Assembly: GCA_009746045.1 (NCBI GenBank)
Contig: RPFO01001242.1
Span: forward strand, 1-27,971
Direction: 5' to 3'
Length of the DNA: 27,971 nucleotides
Origin: Mesostigma viride
Taxonomy: Eukaryota; Streptophyta; Mesostigmatophyceae; Mesostigmatales; Mesostigmataceae
The notes under the pieces are model-generated. The model was not told the origin of the DNA and ran no database searches. It saw only the letters and a program-made list of their open reading frames with translations. Of the stretch, positions 1 to 8,840 are shown one piece after another (within the stretch, counting starts at the first letter, position 1; the number at the start of each line of letters is the position of its first letter). A program made the position numbers and the translations under genes.

Positions 1-202
1 GGAGAGAGAGACGGGGCACGAGAACAGAGGCGCAGACTCGAGCGAGAGAGAGGCAGGCGCTGGACGAGGAAGAGAGAGAGAGAGAAGGAGATAGAGCAGA
101 GAGACGAGAGAGACGGAGAGGAGAGGGGAGAACGGGGAGCGGAGACGAGGAGAGAGAGAGAAGGCGAGCGAAGGAGAGGAGACGATGGAGAACGAGAGAA
201 GT

Positions 203-242
<40 letters not shown>

Positions 243-860
243 TGAGAGAGACGGGAGGAGAAACAGGAGAGACGGAAAGAGAGAGGAGAGAGAGAGAGAG
301 AGCGAGAGATTGAGAAGAGAGAGATGAAGATGAAGAAGAGAGACGAGAGACGAAAGAGCGGAGAGAGAGAGAGAGAAGGACGAGAGAGATCGAGGGAGGC
401 GGAGAGAGGGAGAGAGGAGAGAGAGAGGAGAGAGCAGAGGAGAGAGAGAGAGACGAGAGAGAAGAAGGAGAGAAGAAGAGAGAGAGAGAGAGAGAGAGAG
501 ACGATGGAAGAGAGGAGAGAGAGGAGGAGAGAGAGGAGAGAGGAGAGAGAAAGAGAGAGATGAAGAGAGACGGAGAGAGAGAGAGAGAAGAGAAGAAGGA
601 GAAGAGAGAAGAGAGAGGACGAGAGATAGTGAGGACGAGGATGGAGTGAGAAGAGAGATAGATGAGAGAGAAGGAGAGAGGAGAGAGAGAGAAGAAGAGT
701 GAGTTGGAGATGAGAGAGAGAGAGAAGGAGAGAGAGATAGAGAGGAGGAGAGAGAGAGAGAGGAGGAGAGAGAGAGAGAGGAGAGAAGAAGGAGAGAGAA
801 GAGAGGAAGAGAGAGGGAGGAGAAGAGAGAGAAGAGAGAGGAGAGAAGAGGAGAGGAGGG
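1..860. repeat. Degenerate GA-rich low-complexity tract
   Basis: Almost only A and G on the plus strand, with scattered C and T, arranged as irregular GA and GGA runs. No stable period is visible. The long Arg/Glu-rich reading frames through it simply follow the lack of pyrimidines and are not credible genes. The irregularity, at the very start of the window, would fit either a decayed microsatellite or poorly corrected long-read sequence at a contig end. Confidence 0.9.
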
Positions 861-1146
861 AGGAGGGAGGGGGAGGGAGGGAGGGAGGGGAGGGAGGGAG
901 GGAGGGAGGAGGAGGGAGGGAGGGAGGGAGGGAGGGAGGGAGGGAGGGAGGGAGGGAGGGAGGGAGGGAGAGGGAGAGGGAGAGGGAGAGGGAGAGGGAG
1001 AGGAGAGGGAGAGGGAGAGGAGAGAGGAGAGGGAGAGGAGAGGGAGAGGGAGGGGAGGGAGAGGGAGAGGGAGGGAGAGGGAGAGGGAGAGGGAGAGGGA
1101 GAGGGAGAGGGAGAGGGAGAGGGAGAGGGAGAGGAGAGGGAGGGAA
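861..1146. repeat. GGGA and GGGAGA microsatellite, left block
   Basis: A clean run of GGGA tetramers (to about 969) is followed by GGGAGA hexamers (to about 1140). The plus strand is pure purine. It is separated from a similar block (1546-2698) by the GCGTAA array, so the two blocks look like one tract split by a different hexamer. Confidence 0.9.
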
Positions 1147-1543
1147 GCGTAAGCGTAAGCGTAAGCGTAAGCGTAAGCGTACGCGTAAGCATATGCGTAC
1201 GCGTACGCGTACGCGTACGCGTAAGCGTAAGCGTAAGCGTAAGCGTAAGCGTAAGCGTAAGCGTAAGCGTAAGCGTAAGCGTAAGCGTAAGCGTAAGCGT
1301 AAGCGTAAGCGTAAGCGTAAGCGTAAGCGTAAGCGTAAGCGTAAGCGTAAGCGTAAGCGTAAGCGTAAGCGTAAGCGTAAGCGTAAGCGTAAGCGTAAGC
1401 GTAAGCGTAAGCGTAAGCGTAAGCGTAAGCGTAAGCGTAAGCGTAAGCGTAAGCGTAAGCGTAAGCGTAAGCGTAAGCGTAAGCGTAAGCGTAAGCGTAA
1501 GCGTAAGCGTAAGCGTAACCGTAAGCGTAAGCGTAACCGTAAG
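1147..1543. repeat. GCGTAA hexamer array (~66 units)
   Basis: About 400 bp of near-perfect GCGTAA repeats (TTACGC on the other strand). Near the left end, about 1176-1224, several units read GCGTAC, which is strictly alternating purine-pyrimidine and self-complementary; one unit there reads GCATATGCG. At the right end a few units read CCGTAA. The edges are sharp against GGGA-type sequence, and a single stray unit, GGGCGTAAGCGG, sits at about 2308. The array does not match the usual plant or algal telomere units TTTAGGG or TTTTAGGG. The Lys-Arg frame through it is not regarded as coding. Confidence 0.95.
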
Positions 1544-1545
1544 AG

Positions 1546-2698
1546 GGATGAGGGATGGATGGAGGGAGGGAGGAGGGATGGAGGGAGGAGGGAGGAGGGA
1601 GGGAGGGAGGAGGAGGAGAGGGAGGGAGGGAGGGAGGAGGGAGGGAGGGAGGGAGGGAGGGAGGGAGGGAGGGAGGGAGGGAGGAGAGGGAGGAGGGAGA
1701 GGGGAGAGGGAGGAGGGAGGAGGGAGAGGAGAGGGAGAGGGAGAGGGAGAGGGAGAGGGAGAGGGAGAGGGAGAGGGAGAGGGAGAGGAGAGGGAGAGGG
1801 AGAGGGAGAGGAGAGGGAGAGGGAGAGGGAGAGGGAGAGGGAGAGGGAGAGGGAGAGGGAGAGGAGAGGGAGAGGGAGAGGGAGAGAGAGGGAGAGGGAG
1901 AGGGAGAGGAGAGGGAGAGGGAGAGGGAGAGGAGAGGGAGAGGGAGAGGGAGAGGGAGAGGGAGAGGGAGAGGGAGAGGAGGGAGAGGGAGAGGGAGAGG
2001 AGGAGAGGGAGAGGGAGAGGGAGAGGGAGAGGGAGAGGGAGAGGGAGAGGGAGAGGGAGAGGGAGAGGGAGAGGAGAGGGAGAGGGAGAGGGAGAGGGAG
2101 AGGAGAGGGAGAGGGAGAGGGAGAGGGAGAGGGAGAGGGAGAGGGAGAGGAGAGGAGAGGGAGAGGAGAGGGAGAGGGAGAGGGAGAGGGAGAGGGAGAG
2201 GGAGAGGGAGAGGAGAGGGAGAGGGAGAGGGAGAGGGAGAGGGAGAGGAGAGGGAGAGGAGAGGGAGAGGGAGAGGGAGAGGGAGAGGAGAGGGAGAGGG
2301 AGAGGGAGGGCGTAAGCGGAGAGGGAGAGGGAGAGGGAGAGGGAGACGGAGAGGGAGAGGGAGAGGGAGAGGGAGAGGGAGAGGGAGAGGGAGAGGGAGA
2401 GGGAGAGGGAGAGGGAGAGGGAGAGGAGGGAGAGGGAGAGGGAGAGGGAGAGGGAGAGGGAGAGGGAGAGGGAGAGGGAGAGGAGAGGGAGAGGAGAGGG
2501 AGAGGGAGAGGGAGAGGGAGAGGGAGAGGGAGAGGGAGAGGGAGAGGGAGAGGGAGAGGGAGAGGGAGAGGGAGAGGAGAGGGAGAGGGAGAGGGAGAGG
2601 GAGAGGGAGAGGGAGAGGAGAGGAGAGGGAGAGGGAGAGGGAGAGGGAGAGGGAGGGAGGGAGGGAGGGAGGGAGGGAGGGAGGGAGGGAGGGAGGGT
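1546..2698. repeat. GGGAGG/GGGAGA polypurine microsatellite, right block
   Basis: About 1.15 kb of GGGA tetramers, then GGGAGA hexamers with frequent one- or two-base phase slips (GGAGA, GGGAGG), then GGGA tetramers again to about 2698. The plus strand is almost wholly purine. All three frames stay open because no stop codon can form easily; this is not evidence for a gene. It ends 13 bp before the target duplication of the Copia element. Confidence 0.93.
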
Positions 2699-2710
2699 TT
2701 AGCCACATCG

Positions 2711-2715
2711 TGTTT
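2711..2715. other. Target-site duplication TGTTT, left
   Basis: TGTTT directly precedes the left LTR and is repeated at 8836-8840 directly after the right LTR. Five bases is the normal Copia integrase stagger. Confidence 0.9.
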
Positions 2716-3460
2716 TGTTGAAAGAACTAATGGGTTTGCCTTCTACAATGCTTGTGATTGGAACCCAAATGTGCCTGTCCTTGCAGGTACAGGCTATGGA
2801 GGATGGAAGCAAAGAGACAGAGACTCAGTTTGAGGCAGAATGATAGTGAGGAGTACCTTTGGCAAGGCTCCTCAGTTGTTTTATTAACTCGAGGAAAAAA
2901 CACAGGCAGAAAACTGGAATGACCTGATTGGCTGGCTAGGAATGTGCCTAGGAATATTCTCATGTAATACTCAGGCCACCAATCAGGTTAGGTCAGTGTA
3001 CAGGCTACCAATCAGATCTAGACAAGAATAAATCTTATCTTGTAACTGCTGTACAGCCTTATCTTGTAACTGATGTACAGTCTTAACTTGTAACTGCTGC
3101 ACAGTAATCTAACTATTTAATAAAAGATCTCTCTGTGTGTGATCTGATGATGATGAAGTAAATCTGGCGTGAACATATCAGCGCCACATCTGACATGCAC
3201 AGTGTACATGTCAATCAGTCAACTGTCCTGTCATAGATTCTCATCTGACATGTCATAGGTCAGCTGACATAGACAGATTTGTCAGCTGCCTATAAGGATC
3301 CACTTGGCATAGGTACTAATCCCTGATTACTAAAACTGGCCACAACTTTCTCATTTGTAGGCCAAATCCAACGGGATAAAAAACAGTGGCTCCTGTACAA
3401 GAGCCTCTATCTATCTAGCCAGGTCAGGTGGGTACAAATACAAGGACCATGTCCTTGACA
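2716..3460 (-). repeat. Copia 3' LTR (left in window)
   Basis: 745 bp, starting TGTTGAAAG and ending CTTGACA on the plus strand, and matching 8091-8835 throughout by eye. Being next to the polypurine tract, it is the 3' LTR of this minus-strand element. A minus-strand AATAAA within about 2879-2885 could be the poly(A) signal. The short frame inside the LTR (2727-2963) appears unchanged in both LTRs and is not taken as a gene. Confidence 0.95.
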
Positions 3461-3470
3461 CCCCCCTTAC
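3461..3470 (-). other. Polypurine tract of the Copia element
   Basis: On the minus strand the bases directly upstream of the 3' LTR read TAAGGGGGG. This is the place and composition expected for the RNase-H-resistant primer of plus-strand DNA synthesis. Confidence 0.75.
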
Positions 3471-3561
3471 AACACATGACCTTGCTCTAGTGCTATCCTG
3501 TCAAGTATAACACTTAGAGCAAAAAAGCTCTCAGCCCCTGTGGGCATATACAACTGCATAT

Positions 3562-6117
3562 CTAAGTAGACACCAGCAGCTTGTCCCGCAGGGTGATGAA
3601 CCGTGCCCTTCCCAGGGCCTTGGTGAAGATGTCAGCCAGGTTGTCCTTGCCAGGGCAGTGACGCATGCAGATGGAGCCCCCCTCCACCTGCTCACGGATG
3701 AAGTGGTAGCGCACGTCGATGTGCTTGGTGCGCTTGGGGTGCACAGGATCCTTGGCCAGGGCCACCGCGCCAGTGTTGTCGCACAGCACGGTCGTGGGCC
3801 CCTCCACCGGTGCACCCAGGTCTCCCAGCAGGCGCCTGAGTGGCAGCACCAGCTGGGTGACGCTGCTCGCAGCAATGTACTCTGCCTCGCAGGAAGACAG
3901 AGCAACAATGGGTTGCTTGCGGCTGCACCACTCCACGGGCGCACCCCGGAACAGGACCAGGTTGCCCGTCACAGAGCGTCTGGACTCTGGGCAGTTAGCC
4001 CAGTCAGCGTCAGTCCAGGCCTCCAGCCCCCCTTCCTGACCATACCGCAGACCCTTGTCCCTCGTGGTGTAGAGGTACCGGATCAGGCGGTCGGCAGCCT
4101 CCATGTGGGCTGCCGTGGGTGCCTGCATGTGCTGAGCCAGTTGGTTGACAGCAAAAGCAATGTCTGGACGTGTCCACAGCGCGACATACAGCACGGCACC
4201 GGTTTTGGACTGATACAGCTGGGTGTCCGGGGCATTGAGCTGCATTCCCCCCTCGCGTTGGGGACTAACACGGGACACACTGACCGGGGTGCGTACAGGG
4301 AAGGAGGGAGAAAGCCCAAAGCGGGCAGCCAGGGCCTCAATATACACAGTTTGGTGCAAGGAAAGAGACCGGGAAACAGGGTCGACATGGAGAGAAACAC
4401 CGAGGAAAAAAGAAGGGTCATCGGACTCGGTGATCTGAAACTTGCTGGCCAAACGATGAGACCACGAGGCCAGCCAGGAAGAGGAAGGACTGCCTGCAAT
4501 AATGTCGTCGACATGGACAAACACAAACGTACGAGACGTGGGATACACGTACAGGCAGGAATCCGTTGGGCTTTGTACAGCACCATCGGAGAGAAGATAG
4601 GCACTAAATGTTTTGTGCCAGTTACGTGGTGCCTGCTTGATGCCATAGAGGCTGCGTTGCAGCTTCCACACCAGCACATCACCAGCGGCATCACGCTGCT
4701 CAAAGCCAGCAGGAGGACGCACATAGACGTCCTCAGAAAGTGGGGCGTACAAAAACGCAGTGCGAACATCAAGTTGCTTCAGCACATACCCAGACGAGAC
4801 ACCAAAAGCTAGTGCCAAACGAATGGTGGAGGAACGAACAGTAGGGCTAAAGACCTCAGTGAAATCTATGCCTTCCCGCTGAGCAAAGCCCTTCACAACA
4901 AAACGGGCCTTGAAACGGCCATCGCTTTTGACAGCAAACACCCACCGAGATGGAAGGACCTTGGCAGTGCGAGGAAGAGACTTGGAAGAAACGAGTGAAT
5001 ATACTGCATGTTCGCGAATGCTAGAAAGCTCACTATCCATCGCAGCACGCCACTCAGGGCTAGCATGGGCCTCAGCAAAAGAGGAGGGGATGGACGTGGA
5101 ACCTGAGCTAGTGTGGAGTGAGAAAGTATCAAACAGATCACGCACACTCATGTAGTCAGGGTAAAAACGAGCCCATTTAGGGGAAACACGATCAAGAGGG
5201 GTTGTGGGTAACACCTGAGCGAGGGGATCATGTGCAACGCCGTCGGACACCAGTGCAGCAGTGGCCATAGCGGCAGCCGGTTGCTTGCCGCGGAGGGCCT
5301 GCACTAATTTGTGTAGCTGGGACGAAGAAGGAGATTCAGCAGCAGGTGTGTCTGCCGTCGACACGTGTCCAGGTGGTGTAGAGGTAGAAGCCGACGACGC
5401 CTCCAGCGCAGGACTTGGTGCGAAAACAGGTGCAGACTCAGACTCAGCGGGTTTGGGCTCAGGACTTGGCGCTGGCGCCTCCTCCAGTGGCGAGCCCCCC
5501 TCACCACTGGCATCCCCCGACAAAGCCTCCAGTGGCGAGCCCCCCTCACCACTGGCATCCCCCAAAGCAGTGCCCCCACTGCTGGCAGCGCCCACAGCAG
5601 CGTCCTCACTGCTGGCAGCGGCGCGCCGCGCCATGGCTCTAGTCACAGGACCAGAGGGCGGTAGGGCCAGAGTAGTATCAGGCCCAGGGACAGAATTCTC
5701 AGTGACCGGTGGCAGCAGAAGCTCGGAAGCCTCCTCCCCCTCCACCAGTGCCGGCAGCAGCTGAGGTGATGGCAGGGCGTCGTTGCGCCAGGCCTCATTG
5801 AAGGCCACGTGGCGACGTTGCACCAAAGTGCGAGTGGCGGAGTCCAGGATCAGATATGCCGGCGAGTCGGGAGCATAACCGACAAAAATGCCAGGCATGG
5901 CCTTGGCCTCCAGCTTGCCACGATGCCCTTCCACACGATGCCAGGCTGGGCAGCCGAAAATGCGCATGTGCGACAGATCAGCGTGATGACCTGTCAGCAA
6001 AAAGTGTGGCGTGGCATCACCAGGATTCGAGGAGCACGGCAGGCGGTTCAGGATATAAATAGCACACTGGAGTGCCAATGCCCAGTATGCCTTCCCCAGG
6101 CCGGCGTGTGTCAACAT
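3562..6117 (-). CDS. pol: Copia Pol, second part: integrase C-terminus, reverse transcriptase, RNase H
   Basis: An open frame of 851 codons. It starts within the integrase: residues ~1-110 hold AYWALALQCAIYILNRLP and the GYAPDSPAYLIL region typical of Copia integrase. A Ser/Pro/Ala-rich linker follows (about 120-300) with a 45-bp in-frame duplication (from 5481 and 5526). Reverse transcriptase covers about 386-600, with QLDVRTAF (D450), SLYGIKQAPRNW and the catalytic box VHVDD (D537, D538). RNase H covers about 690-830, with WTDADWA (D703), SSCEAEY and LCDNTGA (D780). The protein makes element cDNA inside virus-like particles and then removes the RNA strand. The catalytic box has His where most Copia enzymes have Tyr. 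The frame is not continuous with the upstream pol part; a one-base break lies at about 6110-6120. Its apparent ATG is probably internal to the polyprotein. Confidence 0.95.
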   Translation of the reverse strand: MLTHAGLGKAYWALALQCAIYILNRLPCSSNPGDATPHFLLTGHHADLSHMRIFGCPAWHRVEGHRGKLEAKAMPGIFVGYAPDSPAYLILDSATRTLVQRRHVAFNEAWRNDALPSPQLLPALVEGEEASELLLPPVTENSVPGPDTTLALPPSGPVTRAMARRAAASSEDAAVGAASSGGTALGDASGEGGSPLEALSGDASGEGGSPLEEAPAPSPEPKPAESESAPVFAPSPALEASSASTSTPPGHVSTADTPAAESPSSSQLHKLVQALRGKQPAAAMATAALVSDGVAHDPLAQVLPTTPLDRVSPKWARFYPDYMSVRDLFDTFSLHTSSGSTSIPSSFAEAHASPEWRAAMDSELSSIREHAVYSLVSSKSLPRTAKVLPSRWVFAVKSDGRFKARFVVKGFAQREGIDFTEVFSPTVRSSTIRLALAFGVSSGYVLKQLDVRTAFLYAPLSEDVYVRPPAGFEQRDAAGDVLVWKLQRSLYGIKQAPRNWHKTFSAYLLSDGAVQSPTDSCLYVYPTSRTFVFVHVDDIIAGSPSSSWLASWSHRLASKFQITESDDPSFFLGVSLHVDPVSRSLSLHQTVYIEALAARFGLSPSFPVRTPVSVSRVSPQREGGMQLNAPDTQLYQSKTGAVLYVALWTRPDIAFAVNQLAQHMQAPTAAHMEAADRLIRYLYTTRDKGLRYGQEGGLEAWTDADWANCPESRRSVTGNLVLFRGAPVEWCSRKQPIVALSSCEAEYIAASSVTQLVLPLRRLLGDLGAPVEGPTTVLCDNTGAVALAKDPVHPKRTKHIDVRYHFIREQVEGGSICMRHCPGKDNLADIFTKALGRARFITLRDKLLVST

Positions 6118-7205
6118 CGCAGAGTCATGCCCATTGCCAGGCCCCAGAGCCGCTCCGCTACGCCGTTCTGCTCAGGGCAGTAAGGCGCGGAGAACTCCTG
6201 GTGGACGCGGTGTTCAGCACACACCGCCCGCCAGGCTTGACCGGTGAAGACCGCGTCATTGTCGGTGCGCAGCACGACAGAGCCGGCGTAGAAGGGGCGA
6301 ATATCGCGGACGAGCAGCTCTGCAAACCGCCCCACCGCCTCGTCCTTGGTCTTGAGCGCAAACCCCCATCGCCACCGAGTGGCATCGTCAGTGATGCCCA
6401 AGAAGTAGCGGGCTCCCCCCAGCGACTCGACGCTCATCGGGCCCAGCAGGTCGCCATGAAGCTTGGCGCGCGGCACAGTGGATCGCCGCTGCCCTGGCGG
6501 AAATGGCTGGCGCTTGATGAAGCCAGCCGGGCAGGATGGGCAGCCAGGAGCAGTTGGACTCCTCGTCGTCAAGTTGGATGCAGGGATGGCAACCAGCTTC
6601 TTGATGCGGTCGGCACCAGCATGGCCCAAACGCCAGTGCAGCAGCAGGTTAACCGGCCGCTCCACCGTCACAGCAGCCATCGCTGGCGCTGTCTTCGCCG
6701 CAGGTAACACGTAGATGTTGTTCTGCATGGCGATCTTGTGATGCTTGTTATCCAGCACCACTGTCTCTTTGTGGAAATCCACCTTGTGACCTGCCTTTGC
6801 GAGTTGCGCGACTGAAAGGAGTCGTGCATTCAGGCCAGGTACAAGCAGCGCTCCTTGCAAGCGCACGCTGTGGCCAGGAAGCTCCACAGCGATGGTGCCC
6901 TGGCCGGTAGCGTGCAGCTGTCCGCCGGAGCCAGCGATTGCCCTGCTGTGGGGGGTCAGAGACACAAAGTCAGAACGGCACGGGGACATGTGGCTGCTCG
7001 CAGCCGAGTCCAGCACCCAGGTGAGGTTGTCGCACGTATACTGCGTGAGAGCAGCAGCCTCCAGCGGCGTCGACGGCGACTCCTCGGCGATGGTGACCAT
7101 GCAGAAGCCAGGCGGCAGTTCAGCCGCCTCCTGAGTTGCGTTGGCAGCGGATCCAGCAGGTGCGTTGCGTCCCTTGTTCTGGTTCCCTCGGTTGCCGCCC
7201 TTGCC
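6111..7205 (-). CDS. pol: Copia Pol, first part: protease and integrase core
   Basis: Continuous reading from the C6 run at 7204-7209 down to a TGA at 6111. Counting from the Met at 7100, the aspartic protease motif WVLDSAASSH has its catalytic Asp at residue 31. The pre-integrase zinc module has H155, H160, C187 and C190 (LLHWRLGH, CPSC). The integrase core has D217 (LHGDLLG), D280 (RTDNDAVF) and E316 (EQNGVAER), the full DDE triad. These activities mature the polyprotein and insert cDNA into the genome. The Met at 7100 is probably not the start, because the frame is open and Gly/Asn-rich upstream as far as the C6 run, which fits a continuation from Gag. The frame stops just after the integrase core; the remaining integrase is in another frame from 6117 on. 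Confidence 0.93.
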   Translation of the reverse strand, partial: GKGGNRGNQNKGRNAPAGSAANATQEAAELPPGFCMVTIAEESPSTPLEAAALTQYTCDNLTWVLDSAASSHMSPCRSDFVSLTPHSRAIAGSGGQLHATGQGTIAVELPGHSVRLQGALLVPGLNARLLSVAQLAKAGHKVDFHKETVVLDNKHHKIAMQNNIYVLPAAKTAPAMAAVTVERPVNLLLHWRLGHAGADRIKKLVAIPASNLTTRSPTAPGCPSCPAGFIKRQPFPPGQRRSTVPRAKLHGDLLGPMSVESLGGARYFLGITDDATRWRWGFALKTKDEAVGRFAELLVRDIRPFYAGSVVLRTDNDAVFTGQAWRAVCAEHRVHQEFSAPYCPEQNGVAERLWGLAMGMTLRC

Positions 7206-7999
7206 CCCCTGTGCTGGTTGGGGTACCAGCGTGGGGCCTTCTCAGGATGCTCCTTCCAGCAGTCTTTGTCCTTGTGATTTGACAGGCCACAGTGACTGCA
7301 TTTCTTGGTCCCCCCGTTCCCCTTGCTGTTGGTGTGGTAGGCCTGGCCAGTGCCAGCACTCTCCTTTTTCACCACAGCACGTCCCCCCTTGAGCAGATCC
7401 TCCGCCTCCATGAGTGCCCTCTTCACCACAGGTAGTGGGTCCTCCTCGTTGAACCGTACAGACACCAGCGCAGGGCGGTACTCGTCTGTCAGTGCTCCCA
7501 GTAGAATGGCAGCAAAATCACGGTCCTGGATGACTCCCCCTGCAGCCTGGTAGTCAGCACGTAGAAGCTCCGCCCTCCTCACAAGCTGTTGCATGGTCTC
7601 GTTAGGAAGCTTCTGTAGGCGGTGCAGCTTGCTCCTCAGCTCAAACCTGTGACTCTTGGTTAGCCTGGTTTGCTCATAGTTCTCCATGAGACACTGCCAT
7701 GCTTGGCTACCAGTTTTGTTGGCCACAGTGGCCATTAGGCGTGCAGCTTCACCTGTTAGACAGGTGAGCAAAGCTGCCCACAGGGCCTTATCAGCCCTGT
7801 CATTCTCCTCAGTACCCAGCAGGACAGCATCCAAACTGAAAAGACTGACAACAGCCAAAAACAAATTCTTCCACTCCTCCCACTTGCTGTAATCATCACC
7901 AGCTGCACCAACAAATTTCTTGCAGCTCTTGGCAACTGTTGAAACAAGAGAGGTGTAGTCAGGCTGTCTGGTAGCAGTTTGGGTGTCTTGATCCTCCAT
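6956..7999 (-). CDS. gag: Copia Gag (UBN2-type) with CCHC zinc knuckle
   Basis: The start is the ATG at 7997-7999 (MEDQDTQ), preferred over ATGs at 8077 and 8074 that lie closer to the primer-binding site. Residues about 30-200 are the helical Gag core found in plant Copia elements (WEEWKNLFLAVVSLF, QAWQCLMENYE, LRSKLHRLQKL). A CCHC knuckle follows at residues 234-247 (CSHCGLSNHKDKDC). Gag packages element RNA into particles, and the knuckle binds it. After the knuckle the true reading passes into another frame at the C6 run (7204-7209). The downstream part of this frame, to the stop at 6956, is therefore out of frame and Arg-rich. Copia elements usually encode Gag and Pol in one frame, so a homopolymer indel is likelier than programmed frameshifting. 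Confidence 0.92.
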   Translation of the reverse strand: MEDQDTQTATRQPDYTSLVSTVAKSCKKFVGAAGDDYSKWEEWKNLFLAVVSLFSLDAVLLGTEENDRADKALWAALLTCLTGEAARLMATVANKTGSQAWQCLMENYEQTRLTKSHRFELRSKLHRLQKLPNETMQQLVRRAELLRADYQAAGGVIQDRDFAAILLGALTDEYRPALVSVRFNEEDPLPVVKRALMEAEDLLKGGRAVVKKESAGTGQAYHTNSKGNGGTKKCSHCGLSNHKDKDCWKEHPEKAPRWYPNQHRGARAATEGTRTRDATHLLDPLPTQLRRRLNCRLASAWSPSPRSRRRRRWRLLLSRSIRATTSPGCWTRLRAATCPRAVLTLCL

Positions 8000-8076
8000 G
8001 GTTGATCTGGGTCTGGGTGTTGTCTCTGGGGTAGTCAGATGAATGTCTCTGCTCCTCAAATGCAGGGTAGGCATCA

Positions 8077-8090
8077 AACCTCCGATACCA
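8077..8090 (-). other. Primer-binding site, initiator Met-tRNA type
   Basis: Directly inside the 5' LTR the minus strand reads TGGTATCGGAG. Most plant Copia elements have TGGTATCAGAG, complementary to the 3' end of initiator Met-tRNA. The single difference could reflect the host tRNA or a mutation. Confidence 0.8.
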
Positions 8091-8835
8091 TGTTGAAAGA
8101 ACTAATGGGTTTGCCTTCTACAATGCTTGTGATTGGAACCCAAATGTGCCTGTCCTTGCAGGTACAGGCTATGGAGGATGGAAGCAAAGAGACAGAGACT
8201 CAGTTTGAGGCAGAATGATAGTGAGGAGTACCTTTGGCAAGGCTCCTCAGTTGTTTTATTAACTCGAGGAAAAAACACAGGCAGAAAACTGGAATGACCT
8301 GATTGGCTGGCTAGGAATGTGCCTAGGAATATTCTCATGTAATACTCAGGCCACCAATCAGGTTAGGTCAGTGTACAGGCTACCAATCAGATCTAGACAA
8401 GAATAAATCTTATCTTGTAACTGCTGTACAGCCTTATCTTGTAACTGATGTACAGTCTTAACTTGTAACTGCTGCACAGTAATCTAACTATTTAATAAAA
8501 GATCTCTCTGTGTGTGATCTGATGATGATGAAGTAAATCTGGCGTGAACATATCAGCGCCACATCTGACATGCACAGTGTACATGTCAATCAGTCAACTG
8601 TCCTGTCATAGATTCTCATCTGACATGTCATAGGTCAGCTGACATAGACAGATTTGTCAGCTGCCTATAAGGATCCACTTGGCATAGGTACTAATCCCTG
8701 ATTACTAAAACTGGCCACAACTTTCTCATTTGTAGGCCAAATCCAACGGGATAAAAAACAGTGGCTCCTGTACAAGAGCCTCTATCTATCTAGCCAGGTC
8801 AGGTGGGTACAAATACAAGGACCATGTCCTTGACA
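8091..8835 (-). repeat. Copia 5' LTR (right in window)
   Basis: A 745-bp copy of the LTR at 2716-3460, bounded by TG...CA and next to the primer-binding site. It should carry the promoter for minus-strand transcription of the element. No clear TATA box was recognised. Confidence 0.95.
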
Positions 8836-8840
8836 TGTTT
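8836..8840. other. Target-site duplication TGTTT, right
   Basis: Partner of the TGTTT at 2711-2715. Confidence 0.9.

Larger units (their letters stand above)
2716..8835 (-). mobile_element. Ty1/Copia LTR retrotransposon, full length
   Basis: A complete 6,120-bp Copia element read on the minus strand. It has 745-bp LTRs at both ends (TG...CA), a primer-binding site, a polypurine tract, and the Copia order Gag - protease - integrase - reverse transcriptase - RNase H. The 5-bp sequence TGTTT lies directly before 2716 and directly after 8835, as expected for a target-site duplication. By eye the two LTRs show no difference, which points to a recent insertion. Coding capacity is broken twice (near 7204-7209 and near 6110-6120), so this copy could probably only move with proteins from another copy, unless the breaks are sequencing errors in homopolymers or a recoding site. 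The insertion lies at the edge of the polypurine tract. Confidence 0.96.

Noticed and set aside
1147-1543. GCGTAA array as CRISPR or as a standard telomere
   Set aside because: There are no spacers between the units, so it is not CRISPR; the unit does not match TTTAGGG, TTTTAGGG or TTAGGG.
324-2833. Very long Arg/Glu/Gly-rich and Lys-Arg frames across the GA and GCGTAA repeats
   Set aside because: All three plus-strand frames stay open because purine-only DNA makes stops rare; no domain, start context or codon structure supports a protein.
2727-2963. A 78-codon protein in the LTR
   Set aside because: It recurs only because the LTR is duplicated (8102-8338); it has no known motif and overlaps the likely poly(A) region.
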